The position numbers were made by a program, and so were the translations under genes. From Nelumbo lutea (taxonomy: Eukaryota; Streptophyta; Magnoliopsida; Proteales; Nelumbonaceae): 64,000 bases of DNA. The DNA is taken from the NCBI GenBank assembly GCA_022828595.1, contig JAKGHH010000006.1, positions 11,098,633-11,162,632 of the forward strand, written 5' to 3'. A model generated the notes under the pieces. It worked only from the letters and a program-made list of their open reading frames with translations. It was not told the origin of the DNA and made no database searches. Of the stretch, positions 59,022-64,000 are shown piece by piece. Each line of letters starts with the position of its first letter. Position 1 is the stretch's first letter.

Positions 59022-59452
59022 AACCGAGATGGTAAGTTCATAACCAAATAAGTGAAACCTGTTTAAGGGAAATGCCATTGGAGCCTTGGAGGTATCAATT
59101 AAATCTTAAAGCAATGGGTGAACTAAAACCAAACAGGTTTCACCCAATCACACTCAAAGAACATATGCTCAATTGATTCCTCTCCCTTGAAGCAAATTGG
59201 ACACAAGGCCTCAACGATTTTTCTGCACTTAAAGTTGAACTGGAAGGGTATCCTGAAAGCTTTCCACAAAAAAAAAAGATAAGGATTTAATTGTGGGAAT
59301 TAGCTTCATCTTCCACAATTGTTTCCCATGCCTATCAACATCACCACCTGAGCTGCTAGAAGAAGAGGCCTCTCTCTTCCTCTTTGCTCAATAGTAGGCT
59401 GACCACACAAATACTTCCCTTCTGAAGGAGACAAAGAATTAAGCTAGAGATC

Positions 59453-59616
59453 ACATCAACCCCCCACAAGATTGCTCCCCGCAATGTTCTCACCATGTAT
59501 TGGGAACATCTCCCGATGATAATACCAGAAATTGCAAGAAAAATGTGTGTGTGTGTGTGGGGGGGGGGGGATGTGCTGTCGGACGTTGTGGGGGCAATCT
59601 TGTGGGGGGATGATTT
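59453..59616. mobile_element. Foldback MITE (family M1, copy 3)
   Basis: Arms CATCAACCCCCCACAAGATT and the complement of the right arm ATCATCCCCCCACAAGATTG pair strongly. The loop carries TGTATTGGGAACATCTCCC, shared with copies 1 and 2, then a (GT)n and an 11-G run (59559-59570). Confidence 0.7.
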
Positions 59617-59619
59617 GAA

Positions 59620-60120
59620 CTCGCAAAAATAATAATGGAGTCTAGCTAATTGGGAAATTTTACTCTCACAATATTTCCAAAAACTATAAAAATAAATAAA
59701 ATGTATACCAAATTGGCTAGAATCTGTAATAAGGTGAAACAAATCGAACAAATCTCACCTCAACAAGTCAGATGTGGATTATATTTGTTTTAAATGCTAT
59801 GCGAATCACATATAATATGAATGAAGGTATAATAACAATCAAATGATTTCCGACATATCAGTAACAAAATTGTAATATATAAACTACTTTCAAATTTAAA
59901 TTCGGGTTTAGGTTTTAGATGGAGCGTCTTTAAATGCCTTACCTCTGCAAGACTGCAACATTGTTTCTACATATAAATGCAATGTGATGTCTAGGTTAAA
60001 ATATTGATTCTACAGAATTCTATGTGACAAATATCAGCCTAATAATCCTCTTCAACATTGCAAATTAAAGGCTACTTCTTGCAGCAAAAAAAAACTAAAA
60101 GCTATTTCTTGCAGCAAAAA
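59620..60120. other. Spacer before the second copia element
   Basis: AT-rich. A 30-bp unit, AAAGGCTACTTCTTGCAGCA, is tandemly doubled at about 60066 and 60099, just outside the LTR. Confidence 0.5.
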
Positions 60121-60122
60121 TT

Positions 60123-60298
60123 CTTAGTTGTCTAACAGAATCTGTTAGGCAGTGAGTTTGTTAGAATTAGTTACAACTTGTCGAACGTGTACAATCGGTG
60201 CTTATATGTGTAATCTTACCTATAAATATTTAACATGAATGTCAAATGGAGACAACATTTTTCCATTCACAAATACTTTGTTTCTGTACCATTTTACA
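60123..60298 (+). repeat. 5' LTR of the second copia
   Basis: Contains the imperfect palindrome CTAACAGAATCTGTTAG near its start and a promoter-like CTATAAATATT (about 60220). Ends TTTTACA. Exact first base uncertain by a few positions. Confidence 0.8.
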
Positions 60299-60369
60299 TG
60301 GTATTAGAGCTTTGCTGACATGGTTGCCATTTCCTGTCAATGAAACCAAATCAAACTCTTGTTTTGCTA

Positions 60370-62965
60370 TAATACACTGTGACATTTGGGTGGGGGGGTT
60401 ACTGCACTCCTTCCCTTTCAGGTGCCTCGTATTTCTTAACAATTGTCGATGACTATACATGAGCCACTTAGGTTTTTGTACTCAAATGCAAGTTTGAAGC
60501 TTCTTCTTATTTGCAACAATTTTGTGCTTATGTTCACACACAATTTCAGACATCGGTTCACCGTATCCGTTCAGATAATGGACTTGAATTCTGTTCTAGA
60601 CCAATGCTGTCATTCTATACATCTCACGACATTGAACAATAGAAGACTTGTGTCGACAGCCTCCAACAAAATGGTGTGGTGGAGTGCAAACATAGACATC
60701 TATTGGAGATGGCACATGCACTTCGGTTCCATGTGGGCTTACCAATCCAATTTTGGGGCGAATGTGTAATGACAGCAGCCAGCCTAATCAATTATTTGCC
60801 CACATCGCTTCTTACTAGTAAATCACCTTATGAAATGCTATTTGGTAAACCACCACATTATGATCATTTGCATTCATTTGGGTGTCTTTGTTATGCTTGG
60901 ATTCATGCTCACATCCATGATAAATTTTCCCCACAAGCAACCAAGTGCATATTTCTTGGATATCCACATGCTCAAAAAGGCTTTCAAGTTAATGATTTGG
61001 ACACTAAACAAATATTTGTGTCCCAGGATGTTCAATTCTATGAAGACTGTTTTCCCTTTATTGAGATGGAAGTTTATCTGAATTGAATATACCCAACATG
61101 GCTGCTCCCCCAAATCCTAATCCAATATTTTTGGATCACACCAAACTTCCTCATTCATTCATTGAGCCCATAGTTGAGCCCTGCACTGAGAACACCACTT
61201 AGCCCCAAATCCACCTGAACCACTTCAGCATGTTTTGAGACCACCTGAACTCACCCAGTCAAATCCCAAACCTACTAGGACCATCCGAGTCCCCAAACAT
61301 TTTCAAGACTTCATTTGCCCCACTTTATCAGCCACCAATTTTTCTACAACCCATCCATTGACAGGCCTTGTTGAACAACATCCATCCGCCTTTACTACTT
61401 CCTTACTACCACCACTGAACCTTGTTAATATAATCAAGCTATTATAGATCCGAAGTGGAGTCAAGCAATGAATGATGAGCTTGAAGCTCTTAATTGCAAC
61501 TATACTTGAGACATGACTCAATTACCTACAAGCAAACAACCCATAGGATGCAAATGGGTGTATAAAGTCAAGCTCAAGCCTGAAGAAACTGTAGAACGAT
61601 ACAAGGCTAGGCTTGTAGAAAAAGTCTATAATCAAATTGAATGCATTGACTACAATGAAACATATGCTCCTGTAGCTAAACTTATTATTGTACGATATCT
61701 CTTATTCATTATTGTGGTTCACAAGTGGGAACTCCATCAAATTGTTGTAAATGCATTCTTACATGGAGATTTACATGAAGAAATTTATACACTCCCCCCT
61801 CCTGGATTACTTAAGGATGGTGATACTTGAGTTTGCAAATTTCAACACTCCTTTTATGGTCTTAAGAGCAAGCTTCAAGACAATGGTTTGAGAAACCTTC
61901 TGGTGCACTCCGTTTACATGGTTTTTTAGGCCTCAAATGCAAATTGAACTTTATTTACCTTATCTAGTCCAAACAACTTCCTTGTTGTTTTGGTATATGT
62001 AGATGGTCTTGTCATTACAAGTAGTGACCATATCCAAATTTATGCTCTCAAAGAATACTTGGGCTCATGTTTCCACATAAAGGATCTAGGGCCACTCACT
62101 TATTTTTTGGGAATTGAGGTCTCATGATCTGATACTGGCATACACCTTTGTCAGAGGAAATATGCTCTGGATATTCTTCAGGATGTTGGCATGGCCGGGT
62201 GCAAGCCCAGTCCATTTCCAATGCTACAACAACACCTTGCCTTAGTTATTGGGGAGTTACTCCAAGATGTAGTTCAATACAGAAGACTGGTTGGATGTCT
62301 AATCTATTTGTAAGCTACAAGACCTGATATAACATTTGCTATCGATGTGTTCACACAGTTCATGAATGCTCCTTGACAAGAACATTGGGATGCTGCATTT
62401 CACATCCTCAGATATTTGAAGGGCACAATTTCCTATGGCATATACTTATTTGCATTAAGTGACTTAACACTCAAAGCTTATTGTGATTCAGATTGGGTCG
62501 GTTTCCCAATAACTCGATGTTCAACCACCAGCTATATCACAATGTTGGGTAGTTCTCCCCTATCCTAGAAGTCCAAGAAGCAGAATACTGTCTCAAGGTC
62601 TTCAGCAGAGGCAGAGTATCAATGGCTACTGTAGCAAGTGAACTTCTTTGGTTGAAATGCCTCTTTCTTGACATTGGGCTTGCTCATGCCCAACCCATGC
62701 AACTATACTGTGATCATAAAGCCTCCTTGCATATAGCAGCCAATCCGGTCTTCCATGAAAGGATCAAATACATCGAAATAGATTACCACATTGTGAGAAA
62801 TCTCATACAGTCTCGGACAATCATCACTTATATGTATCTTCAAAGCTTCAGTCAGTTGATGTATTTACCAAGGCCCTTTGTCGTGATCAGTTTCACTACT
62901 TATTATTCAAGTTGGGCATGTTTTCTCCAACATCCAGTCCATGTCCAACTTGAGGGGGAGCCTTA
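60370..62965 (+). pseudogene. Copia pol remnant (integrase, RT, RNase H)
   Basis: Integrase: SYFLTIVDDYT (about 60430), RSDNGLEFC (about 60571), then QQNGVVECKHRHLLEMAHAL (about 60666), WGECVMTAASLINYLPT and KCIFLGYPHAQKGFQV. RT: QPIGCKWVYKVKLKPE (about 61539), NETYAPVAKL, NAFLHGDLHEEIY, and the catalytic box reads YVDG instead of YVDD (about 61996-62007). Then YFLGIEV, DSDWVGFPITR and RNase H ASELLWLKCLFLD (62634). More than ten stops or frame changes. With the Asp of YVDD lost and gag-protease gone it is dead. Confidence 0.85.
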
Positions 62966-63151
62966 GCTGTCTAACATAATCTATTAGACAGTTACGCATG
63001 GGCAGTGAGTTTGTTAGAATCAGTTACAACGTGTCGAAGATGTACAATCAGTGCTTATACGTGTAATCTTACCTATAAATATTTAACATGAATGTCAAAC
63101 GGAGACAACACTTTTCCATTCACAAATACTCTGTTTCTGTACCAACTTACA
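62961..63151 (+). repeat. 3' LTR of the second copia
   Basis: Matches 60123-60298 and has an extra TTACGCATGGGCAG-type insertion near its start. Followed directly by an A run (63151-63166). Confidence 0.8.
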
Positions 63152-63708
63152 AAAAAAAAAAAAAAATAAAATAAAAAGAAGTTAAAAGCTACTTATTTTC
63201 ACACTTAGATATTTGAAAAGAGAAATGAGGAAAATCAAGGGATATTCCTGCATATGACATAAAACTTAAGCGATTAAGTTTCTACAGGGTCATGCGACAA
63301 CCAAAGCTTAAGCAATTAAGTTCGTATGCATATGACAACAAACCAAACATAGCCAAAGGGGGTGTTCGCCAATATTCATGTGGAAGTCATCATTGTTTTG
63401 AGAAACAAAACCATACATATTGGCAAACACTATTTGAACAAGCAGGTTGTGGATCCTTTTTCTACCACTGTCGGATGAGAAGGTAAGAAATCATATCTTA
63501 CCACTACGGTTCTCAAAAAACACAGCTAAAAGAAAAGAGAAGAAGAATAATTCAATTGGACTATGCTAGTTCTTTCTGTTTAATGCATCTATGGGCATCT
63601 TATAAAACATATTCCTAAATGATAACTGATAAGAGATATATTACACAAGGAACTGCTTCTCTACACAAGAAAAGGATTGGCATGATAAATCCACGGTGAA
63701 ACATTCTC
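63152..63708. other. Spacer and 3' flank of the PPR gene
   Basis: A-rich start, then no recognised content. The part next to 63709 is presumably the 3' UTR of the minus-strand PPR gene. Confidence 0.5.
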
Positions 63709-64000
63709 CTACCAGTAATCCCCACAAGAACATTTGCCATCCTTGAAATGATGAAACCTTTTGTTGTCCCTTACAATGATCTCTCTCTCAACAATCTTCG
63801 AAATAATCTTGATGGCATTGTGACAGTCCCCACAAATCCTGAGATTCTTCATGATTCTGAGTGTGGCTCCTGGGGGTGTACTGATAAGCCCATAAGCAAT
63901 GGCTAGCCTCTCACTGTGATACATTAAGGCCTTCTCTTTTGATTCTTGGTCAATATCATGAAACACATACCTTGTGTCTGGCACGTAACCTGCTTCCTTC
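63709..64000 (-). CDS. DYW-class pentatricopeptide repeat protein, C-terminal end
   Basis: The frame enters from the right window edge and reads [56 protein letters not shown] and ends at the triplet DYW with TAG at 63709-63711. The HSE motif with CxxC (CGDCH) is the zinc-binding deaminase-like core of the DYW domain; HH...CSCGDYW completes the second zinc site. DYW PPR proteins act in mitochondria or chloroplasts, where the PPR array selects the site and the DYW domain carries out C-to-U RNA editing. All expected DYW residues are present in the visible 97 codons, so the gene is probably functional; the PPR array and start lie beyond the window. Confidence 0.93.
   Translation of the reverse strand, partial: KEAGYVPDTRYVFHDIDQESKEKALMYHSERLAIAYGLISTPPGATLRIMKNLRICGDCHNAIKIISKIVEREIIVRDNKRFHHFKDGKCSCGDYW

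Larger units (their letters stand above)
57715..59395 (-). pseudogene. LINE fragment (zf-RVT and RNase H), interrupted by small elements
   Basis: On the minus strand from 59395: GKQLWKMKLIP, then FFFWKAFRIPFQF and ALCPICFKGEESIEHMFFEC (zf-RVT CxxC...HxxxxC, about 59200-59150), then after inserted elements a decayed RNase H tail with VEPDIEILINAANHQA (about 57960) and CVREFRFHS. Stops and frameshifts are frequent. Confidence 0.65.
60123..63151 (+). mobile_element. Ty1/copia retrotransposon with internal deletion
   Basis: LTRs of about 176 and 191 bp (60123-60298, about 62961-63151), primer site TGGTATTAGAGC at 60299-60310 and purine tract TGAGGGGGAG at 62951-62960. Integrase, RT and RNase H are present in copia order but gag, protease and the integrase N-terminus are absent: only about 70 bp separate the primer site from integrase sequence. 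The LTRs differ at about 15 positions plus a 14-bp indel, so this insertion is much older than the chromovirus. Confidence 0.88.

Overview
This 64-kb window is nuclear DNA from a flowering plant, most likely a repeat-rich eudicot. The evidence is GT-AG spliced genes of plant type (a NASP-like histone chaperone, a BTB/NPH3 protein, a DYW-class PPR protein), plant retrotransposons primed by initiator tRNA-Met, many LINE fragments with a C-terminal RNase H domain, and AT-rich spacers. No species can be named from the sequence alone.

Layout. 1-10.7 kb: a decayed reading frame split by a young, nearly complete Ty3/gypsy chromovirus (967-6136, 5-bp target duplication), then a 438-bp TRIM element, a LINE tail, a double-bond-reductase pseudogene and another LINE tail. 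10.7-20.8 kb: the last five exons of a NASP-like gene on the plus strand. Its second visible exon is separated from the first by an 8.6-kb intron full of LINE pieces, hAT and PIF/Harbinger miniature elements and a GC-rich dispersed repeat; the first exon(s) lie outside the window. 21-33 kb: nested DNA transposons. The clearest is a Mutator-like element (26568-32391, perfect 9-bp duplication) that carries an alpha-tubulin fragment and has been invaded by a Ty1/copia element. 33-35 kb: two hAT-type non-autonomous elements. 36-39 kb: a four-exon BTB/NPH3 gene, the only gene that appears complete. 40-44 kb: a coding-free LTR element (LARD-like) with tandem repeats inside. 45-60 kb: AT-rich DNA with direct repeats, a minisatellite-like array, several hAT-type elements and a decayed LINE. 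60-63 kb: an internally deleted copia element. 63.7-64 kb: the C-terminal end of a DYW PPR gene on the minus strand, cut by the window edge.

The three cellular genes are unrelated single-copy-type genes and do not form a pathway: NASP handles soluble histone H3-H4 in the nucleus, NPH3-family proteins act at the plasma membrane or as CUL3 adaptors, and DYW PPR proteins edit organellar RNA. The rest is mainly a record of transposon activity. Coordinates of splice sites, LTRs and target duplications were read by eye; family assignments come from recognised motifs, with no database search.
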